DNA of 64,000 bases from contig OZ018326.1 of the NCBI GenBank assembly GCA_963969495.1, positions 175,001,056 through 175,065,055 of the forward strand. The letters run 5' to 3'. The notes under the pieces are model-generated. The model was not told the origin of the DNA and did no database searches. It saw nothing but the letters and a program-made list of their open reading frames with translations. Below are positions 21,440 through 32,429 of the stretch, in pieces; within the stretch, counting starts at the first letter, position 1; each line of letters starts with the position of its first letter. Origin of the DNA: Ceratothoa steindachneri. Taxonomy: Eukaryota; Arthropoda; Malacostraca; Isopoda; Cymothoidae. Made by a program: the position numbers and the translations under genes.

Positions 21440-21960
21440 ATCTGGAGAAATATGTGGTATATTATTACACAAACGGATAAAAGAGACAGTGTGTTAATAT
21501 CGGATAGTTCAATCTATGTAAACCAGATAAATAATTTGCCCAAAAACATTATGAACTATATACGAAAAAAAGTGTTTAGGCAGTGCCAACAAGATGCCTT
21601 GTTATTTGAGAACAAAGTTTGAAAAATACTCAGAAAAAACGAAATGGGTAAGAAGCTAGTGAACCTTATTCATAAAAATCCCGGACCTCCTAAAATCAGG
21701 GGATTTCCGGACTTCTAAAAACTCACAAGCAAAGTATCCCACTTAGGCCTATCATTTTCGGCGTTGGTAGTGTTCCACTTAAGATCGGTAAGAAATTCGC
21801 TAAATATTTGTTTGAAAACTTAGGTAAAATTATTAAAGTTCGAATGAGTAATTTGGAGTACTTTAAACTTAAATTACATAAACTATTTCTCTAGAGAAAG
21901 AGACTTGTCAGCTTTAATGTGAAGGTGTTATTCATCATGGGTGGAAGGAAGAGGAGGGCA
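21440..21960 (+). pseudogene. Penelope-like element RT fragment
   Basis: Scattered frames give the conserved order of a Penelope-like reverse transcriptase: DSVLISDSSIYVNQINN near 21489-21540, then KLVNLIHKNPGPPKIRGFPD near 21652-21715 (the NPxPPKIYGLPK box), PIIFGVGSVPLKIGKKFAK near 21750-21805 (the RPIIS-x-G-SAPxKLAKFLA box), and RLVSFNVKVLF near 21901 (the RLVSFDV box with the catalytic Asp changed to Asn). Penelope-like elements are reverse-transcribing elements distinct from LINEs and LTR elements. Only part of the RT is left; no GIY-YIG endonuclease was seen. It starts about 80 bases beyond the LTR of D. Confidence 0.7.
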
Positions 21961-22596
21961 AGTTGCTCCCAATTTGGACCACGATGCCTCTCGCCAAGGA
22001 TGTGTTCCACCTGGATGTGAAGTGCACTAGCCCAATTATCTACTCTTGGAGCAAATGCGTGAAGACAAATTTGAAGTGACTACGTCAGTGCCAGTGCAAA
22101 TGCGAGAAGTAGCTAGACTAGAACAATTTCCTATACTAACATGTATATAAGGGTCTTGGTTAAATTGTTAGCCATTTTCTAATTGAATGTATTGTTTAAG
22201 GAGTTTTTTCAAGCATTTGTGTAAGCATTTACTTGGGAGTAGGATTCAATATAAGAGAAAATATGCTCCACTTATGTTTATTTTATTTTTATTCAATTAT
22301 TCATACATGCAAACCTAGGTATCGAGACTAAAAACACCATTCTAGGTTCAATAGTACAAAAGTTATTAGGCGGAATTCGAAAAAAAATGGAAATTGGCAG
22401 CCATCTGGGATTTTGGCGGCCATTTTTGTTTTTTTATCTGACTGCGCGACACTCGAACCAAAATTGTTCCCTAGAGCCTTACTTTCAAAATTGTCCCCAA
22501 AACGAAACTTTTGCATCAATTTGAACTTACTGAGTTCCTGGGCACCCCACTATAACCTGACGAACGCTGATTTTGCAAATTTATAAATGATATTAT
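21960..22596. other. No recognised gene
   Basis: AT-rich, containing GCAGCCATCTGGGATTTTGG and GGCGGCCATTTTTG near 22398-22430, a kind of word often found in mobile-element ends. No coding block is recognised. Confidence 0.5.
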
Positions 22597-24090
22597 ACCG
22601 GGTGTCCCAGAAAAAGGTTAACCGTACTTTGAATTAATATAACTCAAAAAATATTGGATATTTCTGGGTCCTGCTAAAAGGTTTTATTTAACAACTATTT
22701 ACTTGTCGATTCTGGAAATTTCATTGAATGTTCTTTTAAGATTTTGATACACTAATGGGTTTAGTGGAGGCTATCAAAAATATGTTTGCACAAGGAAGTA
22801 AAATAATGAAACGAAGCCTAAGTAGGCTAGGCCACCGTGCACTTTCAAGAGGAGCGTAGGGAGCCTCGGTAGTCTAGGTCACTGTGCGATTCTTTAAGCA
22901 AAGCCTAGGCCATTTTACGGTGGTTTTTCAGCCACGCTGTGGTATGGTCTCGTCATTATTGCTTACTAAGCAAATAAAAGCGTTTCTGTGTATAAGTTTT
23001 CTTCCATAGAACCTTTTTAATCATGCAGTTAACAAAATATCAACGTGTATTTGTAGTCACAAACTTTATTAAGACTGGCAGTATTAAACAAGTACAGTAT
23101 CCATTTGAACAACGTTTTCCAGGTAGGCACCTACCAAGCAATCCCACAATTTGGAAAAATGTTCGCAAATACCAACATGAAAGAACATGCTTAAATCTAA
23201 ATAAAGGTCGTTTAGGTCGTATGAGAACCATAAGAACAACAGAAAATATCGAAAATGTTCAGATGACACTACTTAATAATCCACATGTATCATCAGTGGG
23301 AAAGAATGAGTTACAAATGTCAAAGTCATCATTTAACCGCATTATTAAACATGACTTAAAATGGCATCCCTATAAAATGCATGCAAGACACCAGCTTCTT
23401 GAAACTGATTTCCCTCGTCGTAAACAATTTGTCGAATGGCTTTTCCATAAACCTGCTCGTTTCTTGGAAAACATTGTAATTGGTGACGAGGCAGCCTTTT
23501 TCAAGAATGAAAAGGTAAATAGCTATAACAATCGGCAATATGCGCCGCTGACCTTGCCCCCCCCCCCCAGCATTTAACTTTGACACACGTATTTGTCAGC
23601 AGAAAGTGTCTCTGTAGTTAGGAATATGCGGGAATGTCTATCTTGTCAGCCCATTGTTTTACGAGAATAACTTGAATGGTGATGCCTGCCTGGGCATGGT
23701 CAACGAAAGGATCTTCCCGGAACTCCGCTCGATTTACGGCAATCAATTCAATAGACTTTGGTGGATTCAGGACGGGGCACTAGCTCATAGACAGCTTGCT
23801 GTAAGAACAAAACTAAGAGAAACGTTTGACAACCCCATGCAATTGAATGGCCCCCAAGATCCCCTGACTTAACACCGTGTGATTATTTCTTATGGGGATA
23901 TCTAGAGAATAAAGTGTATTCTACTCCACCACAAAGCATCAACCAGTTAAGAGATAGTATTACACGTGAAGTCAATAGACTTAAGGAAAATCACAAGTTA
24001 ATCAAAAAAGTTGTTTAATCAATGCGATCAAAGGCGCAACTGTGCTTGGAAAGAAATGGAGGACATGTGGACGGAAATCAGCGCTCACTC
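22597..24090 (+). mobile_element. DDE transposon (Tc1/mariner-related), one end visible
   Basis: The left end at about 22597 reads CGGGTGTCCCAGAAAAAGG, a typical terminal repeat of this transposon group. A transposase pseudogene follows from 23023. The matching inverted end was looked for after 24090 and was not found, so the right end is lost or highly diverged. Confidence 0.65.
23023..24075 (+). pseudogene. DUF4817/DDE_3-type transposase, frameshifted
   Basis: The enzyme would cut and rejoin transposon ends. The N-terminal part (184 residues from 23023) has the helix-turn-helix region LTKYQRVFVVTNFIKTG, QRFPGRHLPSNPTIWKNVRK, LNKGRLGRMRTIRTTENIEN, then LSK-type SKSSFNRIIKHDLKWHPYKM and the first catalytic Asp in NIVIGDEAAFF. 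The frame breaks at a run of C near 23561. The next frame (23654-23872) gives GMVNERIFPELRSIYGNQFN and WWIQDGALAHRQLAV with the second Asp. A further frameshift leads to SPDLTPCDYFLWGYLENKVY near 23866 with the third acidic position (Asp), and the family end RAQLCxERNGGHV is read as KAQLCLERNGGHVDG near 24034. The set is nearly full length (about 350 residues) and is recently dead compared with its neighbours. Confidence 0.85.
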
Positions 24091-24099
24091 TTTGTTTGC

Positions 24100-25690
24100 A
24101 GTCATCCAGGGAAAAGAAGAGTGAAAAACAGAATAAATGATGGAGATTTCAAACTGAGGAGTCTTCTCCGAGTTAGAGGTTACGCCAAGATTACGTTCCA
24201 GTAGTAGGGTTCATCGAAGCCTGGAAAGAGTTCGATGGCGTAGTGAATCTCTCGGCGAAGGCAACTTTCGGACCTCTTTTCTTGTTTGAAAGAAGGCTGG
24301 GAAACGGTGATCAAGCTACGTCTATAAAGTGAGGAAAATATATAGTAGTATGTTTTTCGAGTAGTAGAGGAATTTGTGGGGAAAAAACCGAGGAAAATAA
24401 ATAGGAAATATAATGAAAATAGAATGAAAGTTCAGTTACCTGGTGAAACGGTAGCTCTGTCTTTCTTTGTGTTTGGGATTTTTTTAAGGTCTTTATTTTA
24501 ATGCAAAATGGCATGCAAGCTTTTATAGCCGAGGGGCTTTAGTACCTCCCGCAATGGTGAAGTTTGATCCGGATTTTGTGAAGTGTTGTTTGTAGTTTGT
24601 TTTTTTTTTTAATCTATGACAAGTTCATTTTTTTACCGGGAAACTTTAATGGCGTTAACTAATAAATAAACCTACATTATAAAATAAGATAATGTGAGGG
24701 TCTTCTCCTCTTAGACAATTTCAACATCCTTATTTACAGGGGCGACTGGCCCACAAAGCGCTTGTCGTATATATATACACAAATTGTTAATTATTTTTTA
24801 ACAAAATTCGTCGCTTTACTTTTTTCTATTCTTAAACTATCAGTTGTTTGACATTTTAAACTTTGTATCGATTTTAACTTATTTATTTTCAATTATATTT
24901 GTTTTATAGATTAAATAAGGTTTTCAAAATTTCAATACAAGTTTTCGTATAACATTATATAGTTAAGTGATATATAAATGAAACTTAAAACTCTTTTTTC
25001 TGATTTTGGTCTGAATATATTTGATGTTTTTACCTTTATTAATATTTTTTTAATCTGATTTTTATAAATAAAACGATTATTATATTATTAGATCATGTAA
25101 TACAGATAGGATATATGATTTGTTTATTTCTGTAAATTCTTTCCTTTTCAATAATTAGTGTCGTGGTATACGGCCGACTATATATGTACGTTTGTTGCGT
25201 ACATGAATGACTCCGTTGCTTTTTTCTCAAAGAGTGCTATTATTTTATTTATCTTTTGTTTTGGTTCTTTAACCGGGAAGGGTTCGTAATATTATATATC
25301 TATTGCCATATGCAACGTTTCGAGGATTTAATTAAACAACTAGGGCAAAAATATACTTTAATTATATGAAGAAATAAAATATCAAAACTTTAAATATAGT
25401 AAGGCTATATAATAAGAGGATCTAAATAAAAAATTAAGACTACGAATGAGTACTACGCGATGGTTGACGCAAAGATTCACTTTAGTACCGAATGTTAACT
25501 AAAGAACATAAATAAGCTGGAATCCTTTTACCTTTAAACTAAGTGGGAGTCGGGCGTGGGATGACTAAAAACGAGAGCCTCGATTATGTGATGAACTGAG
25601 GCGTGAGACCGACGCGGGAAAACTGCTGCCCGTCTCACTGAGCTAATCCCGAGGTCAGTGAGGCCTGTGTGGCGACGTTTCTTGACTTGA
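24100..25690. other. AT-rich intergenic DNA
   Basis: No coding block, RNA gene or clear repeat was recognised; short AT runs only. Confidence 0.6.
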
Positions 25691-25692
25691 AA

Positions 25693-25858
25693 ATATAAGC
25701 GAAGGGGATTGGGCATGTAAGATTATTCCAATCCTCGATTTATACTTGCGGGCTTCTTGATGATGAGACTTGACGATATAAGTGAAGGGGATTGGGGATG
25801 AGAGATTATTCTAATCCTTGGGTTACACTTGCGGGCTTTTCCATGATGAGACTTGACC
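25693..25858. repeat. Two-copy 83-bp tandem repeat
   Basis: The unit contains GAAGGGGATTGGG, then GAGATTATT-like, ACACTTGCGGGCTT-like and TGATGAGACTTGAC words; the copies start at 25693 and 25776 and are about 85% alike by eye. Confidence 0.85.
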
Positions 25859-25859
25859 A

Positions 25860-26780
25860 AGAGGTGAATATTTTCTCGAGTGGAACTTCTTATTGGTGTT
25901 CCTCAATGGTCAGTTACCTCTTCTGCTCTCGATCATTACCTAGATTTTTCTCTTCTTTTCACCAGATCGATCTATATATTTACCTGAATTATCCTTCTTG
26001 GGGAGGTGAAGGGAGATGAGTGCCCACCGTTAAGCTTCTCTCCTAGGGCATGACTTTTGAATGTTGTGACCCTTAGCTCTTCTGGTCTCTTCTGGTTTAC
26101 GTCGGAAAAAGTGAAATTACCTCTATTTAGCTAAAATAGACCTAAACAATAGGAGGGGAGAGTGAGCTTGTTCATAGATTTTTATTCTAAAGCCTATCCC
26201 ACCCTCCTTAGTTTATACAAACGGGCTACGAAATCTGCTGATGGTAACCCTTCTTTGCGAGCAATATCGATGATCGTTTTGGGACAGCGGGGCAAAGGGT
26301 TGGATAGGGAAAGTATCGGCCCATATGCCACGTTACTGTTGACGCTGTGTAACCGAACTAGCGTCTGTTTGATCCTCGCGATATTGCTTTACCCACATTT
26401 AGGAATAACTCATTCACAGAAAGGCCAAATGTATGTTTCCCCATCTTAAAAAGTTGATAAAGGTCGTGGTTCTTTCAGCAACAGAACAAAAACAATTAAA
26501 AGATCATTTGGTATTGCATAAACAAAAATAAAATCTTTGAAGGTGAGCAGAGTTCCATCCCATTTAGCAGAGCTTAAAAACGTATACAGATAATAGAATT
26601 TAAAGATAGAGAAATAATGATATGCAGCATCTTTAGCATAAGTAATACGTCAGCAGAAACAAGTAATATATATACCTTGGAGTTTTATCCTTACTTTTAA
26701 TGTTTGACTTTAAAACCAAGTCACTGTAATCATTCTTGAGTAATTTCTCCTTGTTCTGTACAGGAGTATTTGAAAATTCA
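25860..26780. other. No recognised gene
   Basis: Contains a 95-residue open frame (26162-26449 +) with no recognisable motif on either strand. I cannot support a gene here. Confidence 0.5.
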
Positions 26781-26799
26781 GGACTGTTTATATAAAAAA

Positions 26800-27065
26800 T
26801 CGTTTCGTAGTATATTTATATGTGTGTACAACAAAATAAGGAATGCGGAATAGGTGATGAATTCTTTGTGTTTTTCACATAACCATCGAACAGATAGAGA
26901 GCTTAGCCATGCCGAGGGAATGGTAAACCATTCCGTGTGAGGTAGTTCTGAGTACACCATTTGGGGATAAAAGTCTAATCTAGTTGACTTTTCTCTCCTA
27001 TTTTTTTTGGAATTGATCCAGATACGTCCAGGTTAGAAAACTAACGCTGCACCACTAGGCTAGTA
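26800..27065 (-). repeat. tRNA-derived SINE candidate
   Basis: On the - strand from about 27062, TAGCCTAGTGGTGCAGCG fits the RNA polymerase III A box (TRGCNNAGYNGG). About 35 bases on, GGATCAATTCC fits the B box (GGTTCGANTCC) with two mismatches. The sequence between cannot fold as an intact anticodon arm with a seven-base loop, so this is not a functional tRNA. A non-AT-rich body continues to about 26850 and passes into an AT-rich tail. The size and layout suit a SINE. Confidence 0.4.
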
Positions 27066-28880
27066 ATAATCTAACTGTATGTATTAATACAGCAAATAAA
27101 TTTAAAAGATAAATGCAGAAATCAGCAAAAATATACAGATATAAACGAGACGAGAAAGCATAATTGTAAAGCGATCAACTGATACAGAAGCACTAAAAAG
27201 GAGAAACGATAAAAAAGCTAAATAAGCAATTTAAATGCCGTTATTACAGGTACCTAATAAAATGTATAGAGAATATTTTGGATGAGCTTAGAGTTCTATT
27301 TGATGGAAAAATTAATAAAGACAACACAATGAAACGCATTTACAAGTGCATTACTGAACCCGTAAAACCTTAGTGATGAGTGCATTAAGAAACTAATTAA
27401 GGACAAAGCAGTCATAAGAGCTCGGAAATCAAAATTCCATACTCGAGATTCTTTTAGGCAATATGGTCTTTGAAAATGAATAAAAATCCATTTAAATAAT
27501 GCAGTAAAAATCCTTCCTTTCTCTGACGGAAATATTTTGAATTCGAGAGACATTAAAATTCACTCACTAACTTGAGGGCTTTTGGGATGAAAGCAAAATC
27601 TTGCTTATTGTGCCGCCAAATAAAATAGGAAAATAAAAACCTTAATCATTCTCTCTTCACCCTCTTCATACGTTTAAATGCAGTGACAGGTTATATTATA
27701 CGATAAAAGTAGAGGCAGATGTGAGAACTCTTGGAAGTTTCTTGGTTTGTGGTTTGAAAATATGTGTTTTCAAATTGTTCATTAAAAATTAATCCATTCG
27801 CACGATTAAAGTACCAGACTAGATCATTCTACTAATCTTAGACAAATAAATTCACTCAAAAAATATACCTACATACATGTAAATGGCACTTTATTTTACA
27901 ATAACAAACTACCCAACTAACTCATAAATCTACCATAGACTTCACTACCATGGAATGTTTCGTTCGTTTGATTTCCTTGCGTCATTCACCTAGATCAGTT
28001 CGATTAAGGGCTGACTAAACCCACTCACTCTTTAATCGATCCGTTTCTACCTTCCATGTCATAAACCAACACATGATGGCAAGCAATTCTTCGATTTTGT
28101 GGTAGAACAAAGGACCACTTCACGCGTTCCTTCTGCTCCACAGTCACGCACCTCAAAAATACCCTCGTCATACGGCATATTTTATCTTTCATCACGTGCT
28201 TTCATACGCTCTCTGATGCAGTGTTATAACTAGAATTGCATATCTTTACGCAATTTATGTCATTTAGTTAAGGAAATTAAAATAATACAAAAGTCCAACC
28301 CGAAAATGTTGCCAAAATTCCATGTAGTTGACATGTATCTTGAAATTAATTACTCTATCAAGCCGAAGAAATATTACACTATCCAACAAATTTTAACTAT
28401 TTTTCTGCTGACTTAACTTTGAGACCTGCTCTTGGGAAATTCGTCGACACTGAGTTCAAAGGTGGCCATAGTTTTCTTCTATCACGTCAAGTTTTTTTAT
28501 TTAGGGACTGGTCTATATTGGTCCCACTCAAAGTAGTAGGCTATCTTGCGACCAAGTGAAAAGAAGTGAAGGCGTTTCGTATTCCTAGTATTTATTTTAT
28601 CCATGTATTTACACTTATCTTTATGCACATCTATATATATAAAGCAATTGTGTATAATATAATTTTGTGTTTTTTCTGATTTCTTCTAGGAAATAACATT
28701 CGGTATTATGGCCTAATTACGAAGGAAATGTTTAAATTACCCAGACTCGATAAGCTATATATGCGGTTGTTTTACTGCACCAACTCAAAAAATTAACATT
28801 AGTATCTTTGTGAAAAGAGCATACTTGGCTTAATTTAAGATTATATTACGTGATCATAATAAACCGTCGGCCCCGCATAA
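27066..28880. other. AT-rich intergenic DNA
   Basis: Only short open frames without recognisable motifs; nothing supported. Confidence 0.6.
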
Positions 28881-29938
28881 TGTAGGTAGATGTTGTGTCG
28901 AAAATCTACGCCAATGGACAAAGGGCACGAGGAAACAACTAGGTTTGGCATTTTTATGGTGTAGCGGGAGCCAAAAACCAGGTAAACGATTGTTAATTTT
29001 GTCTGACAAAAATCTATGGTAATAGCAAGAAAATGCGACATAAAATAAGTTACCCAAATCTTGATTCAGCAATTAGACAAGTGCTTTATTCAGATGAAAT
29101 ACGAGTATCTGTATTCAAGGAACTGACTTCACTGGAGAGTGTAAGTGATATACGTGAATCTGATATAACCAATTTTATTGACAGTGATCCAGACTTTGTA
29201 CATACATCGACCCAAGAACGTGGGAACTTCAGCCAATTAGAACTGAATGATTTAGTTAAAGACCTAGGCCTTTCAAAAGTGTTAGCAGAATTGTTAACTT
29301 CTAGAATTAAGGAGAATAGTTTGTGGCCGTGAAAAACAAATGTAACTTTTTATCGGAACAGGGAGAGAGAACTCTTGGTATTCTTTAAAACTGAAGATTT
29401 TTTTACTGTTGTGACAGGGCGGGACTGTTAAACGCGATGGGTGTTTAAGAGTATGATACAAGTGAATAGAGACTTTTTATAGATAGTTCAAAGAGTCTAA
29501 AATTTGTTACTTTATAATGGGAACATGTTTGGTGTGATTCCTATTGGTCGCTCTTTGTATTTAAAAAGAAGAATGAACGCATAAGATCTGTAATAGATTT
29601 ACTCAAATATGCTGAACACAAATGGATCATATGTGTGGATCTGAAAATGGTAAATTTTTTACTTGGCCAAAAAGGAGGCTATACAAAATATCCGCGTTTC
29701 CTCTGTTTATTTGACAGCTTAGCCAAGAACAAACATTGGGAACAGAAACTCTGGCCCGTTAGAGAAAGTTTGACATTTGGGGAGGAAAAAATATTATACA
29801 CCAACCACTTGTTGAGCAAGAGTAAATCACCATTTCACCCGTTCCTATTAAACTAGGGCTGCTGAAACAATTTTGTGAAAGCTCTTAATCTGGAGGGTGA
29901 TTGTTTGAAATTCATATAACATAAAGCATTTCGGAGGC

Positions 29939-31092
29939 CCAGGCGGACGTATACATTAAATTCCCCCCCACCCCGCCCCCCCGTGCAGAGAAAGCAAGAG
30001 AATCGAGCCACATGAAGAAACTCGTGGGAACGTTAGCCGGTGAATAACAGTCTAACTGCCTGCCCTGTTCGATAACCCGCCGCATAGGTAGTCGGAGCGA
30101 GCGGCTGTGCTAAGGTGACCGCACAAAGGCCCTTAAACAGTGCTCAAAAGATCTAATCACCTACGAAATGAGTAGGTGCGTCGTTAAACGCCATAAAACG
30201 GTGCCAGTAAAAAGAAACATCAAGGATGGTGACGGTTGGTGGTGTCTCTAATTAATAAGCCGAGTTGGGCACCGCAGAGCCACCCTCCTAACCCCTCGCT
30301 CTCCCCGATGCAGCCTTGCCCCTTCTTCCTTAAATGGGGCGGTACCCAGCCTATAAATAAGCCACTGAAGGAAAGAGGAAAGATTATTCGAGGAGAGACG
30401 ATAAAGCATCAGCTCGAGAAGATCGATCCTTCCTCCAGTGTCGAACTAACTTAAAATGTCACGTTTTGTATCGGTACCAGACCAAACCATCCTGTACAAA
30501 ATTAGAAGAAGTCTGACTGGATTACTATTCCTACTGCCAAACCAGGAATTTCGGCAGCAAGAGAAGAAGGATTATTTTGGTGCTAGCCCGAAGCATCTTG
30601 CACAGGCTTAGTAAGAAGATTAGCAGGACCAATATTCCTAGTGCCAAACAGGAATTTCGCATGTAAGATAATAGAAGAACCAGTAACCCTCAAGTGACTC
30701 TCAAGTTGCGATCTTAAGACCGAAGAATTAGACATCGGATTCCCTTACCTCCATCCCATCTCGAGGAACATTTACCATCGGTCACTCCAACACCCCGAAG
30801 CACGAGAAAAGCCATCTAGTGACATCCGGCAACTCCTGATATTTTCTGTCATGTAAGTTAGAATGACCAGTTATATTCGTATTGCGTTCGTATGAGTTTA
30901 TTACGGTTCACAAATTCACTGAAGTAGAAACAATTGTGCGTGAGCCCCGTCATATTTACTAGTAGAAGAGTGTAATTTAATTTGATGTTTAACGCTAATC
31001 TAAAAGGGTAACGATAAAATAACTGATCGGCAATTGGTTTGCTTACGTGGAGCCTACTATTTTTCAATTTGGTCAAGAATATATTCTGTAAT
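29939..31092 (+). repeat. 5' LTR of element E
   Basis: Matches 35361-36509 almost base for base. Starts CCAGGCGGACGTATACATTA, contains a C run (29965-29990), a CCTATAAATAAGCC block near 30349 that looks like a TATA box, and ends TATATTCTGTAAT. It lacks the usual TG...CA ends, so the true edge may be off by a few bases. Confidence 0.9.
30346..30363 (+). promoter_or_regulatory. TATA-box candidate in E LTR
   Basis: CCTATAAATAAGCC is conserved in the second LTR (near 35768). It is followed about 30 bases later by GGAAAGA and TTATTCGAGGAGAGA, where transcription could begin. This is inference from position only. Confidence 0.45.
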
Positions 31093-31745
31093 AAAGAGAT
31101 ATTTGTATCTCTACCCTTAGAAGCGTCTGTGGACTATTCCACTCTAAAAGCCGAACTTCTATCAAAAACAAACCTCAACCCCGAAGAATAAAGGATGAAG
31201 TTCAGGCAGGCCCGTATATGACCTGGACAAACATACAAACATTTTGCCTTTGAGCTTCGTCAGAGCCGACAGTTTTGGATGGAGTCAGAAAGGGTAGAGA
31301 ACGAAGTCGCCTCGGTCATCGACTTCATTCTTAGAGATCAATTACTAAGCACACTACCCCAGGAAATCGGTGCATTTGTTAACTACCGAAAAGCTTCTAC
31401 ATTCAACCACTGTCTGGACGAGGCTAACCTCCGCGCGGTTAATCATCGTTTATTTCCAAGAGAGTACAAGAGAAAGCTTCATCCCCCCAGAAAAATGGGC
31501 GGACCAAGGCATTTGCAGAAGAATCCCTTCAAGTTCTCAGCCTCAAAAGGAACTTATAAGCCAATTTTTTGAAGAGCAAAAATTAAAAAAGAGGTTATGG
31601 TTCCCCAAGGATCATACCCTAATACCGGCAGTTATCCCAGGAAGCCCGTCACTTGTTATTACTGCAGGATATTAGGTCACCTGAGTTTACAGTGCCCAGA
31701 GAACTCCCGACTGAGGGAGACTTCCAGACAACAGATGCAAAACCT
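31093..31745 (+). pseudogene. Element E gag (C-terminal capsid and CCHC knuckle)
   Basis: Coding begins directly at the LTR edge in the middle of gag: KEIFVSLPLEASVDYSTLKA, ELLSKTNLNPEE, then after a stop RMKFRQARI, GQTYKHFAFELRQSRQFWME near 31231, and in the 97-residue frame from 31279 ASVIDFILRDQLLSTLPQEI, GAFVNYRKASTFNHCLDEAN. The knuckle near 31650 is CYYCRILGHLSLQC, a perfect C-x2-C-x4-H-x4-C. The SCAN-like capsid blocks match element D. The gag N-terminus present in D (FGSYLIQFEKIFEVNQWDIE) is absent here, as are the leader and primer binding site. Confidence 0.85.
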
Positions 31746-32154
31746 GACTGCCGTGCTCCAGGCTGGACAATTTGATGCTTTCTTCATCCCCAAGGTAACA
31801 TCCGAAGGCCCCCAACAACAGATAAACTTTCTATTAAATAAAAGTTCGCCAGGCGGCTTACAATTCGAAGATGACACTGTTAATGGGTGCCAAGTATCCA
31901 CTTTAGTCAGAGACACCGGATGTACGTGCATAGTGGTATCCGACAAAGTGTTTCCCCCATTAAACCCGAACCATAATAAATTCGCCATCGTCCATGACTT
32001 TTTAGGACGCAACAATCGATTCACCGTCGTGAGATTTCATATACAATGCAGATATTTCACCGGTTGGACAGACGGGGTAGTAGCCCCGATTAATTTTTGC
32101 GCCGGTCTAATTGGACAAAATCCCCAAATCCCCCAGCAATTAGTGGCCCAATAA
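31597..32154 (+). pseudogene. Element E gag knuckle-protease frame
   Basis: A 185-residue open frame, the longest in the element, running from the CCHC knuckle through the aspartic protease. The active site is RDTGCTCIVVSD near 31910, preceded by TVNGCQVSTL and followed by KFAIVHDFLGRNNRFTVV and CRYFTGWTDGVVAPINF. A DTG triad in this setting is the retroelement protease signature. The frame ends at a stop at 32152-32154, where integrase would begin. Knuckle and protease are continuous here, unlike in D. Confidence 0.85.
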
Positions 32155-32429
32155 GTTGTCACCATGGCACAAGAAGCCGAAAGGAAGGAGCAACCTGGTG
32201 AGTTGACCCCTGAGGAATACCCTCGAAGACAATGGGTTAAAATTGACTTCCTTCGATATTGCTCAGAAGGAATGCCCCACTCCTAAACCCCTATGGGATA
32301 AGGCGATTAAGGGTGAAACTCTCCAAGTGAAAGAAAAGAAGCCAATCAAATATATTGTAGAAGACTCACTGCTCTACGCTACTATCAGGGAGTAGAATAA
32401 AGAGAGAAACAAATCACTGTGTGTACCTA

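Noticed and set aside
23040..23269. Minus-strand frames inside the DDE transposase
   Set aside because: Shadows of the + strand transposase, which has clear family motifs.
26162..26449. A 95-residue + frame as a possible gene
   Set aside because: No motif, no homologous copy in the window and no coding context.
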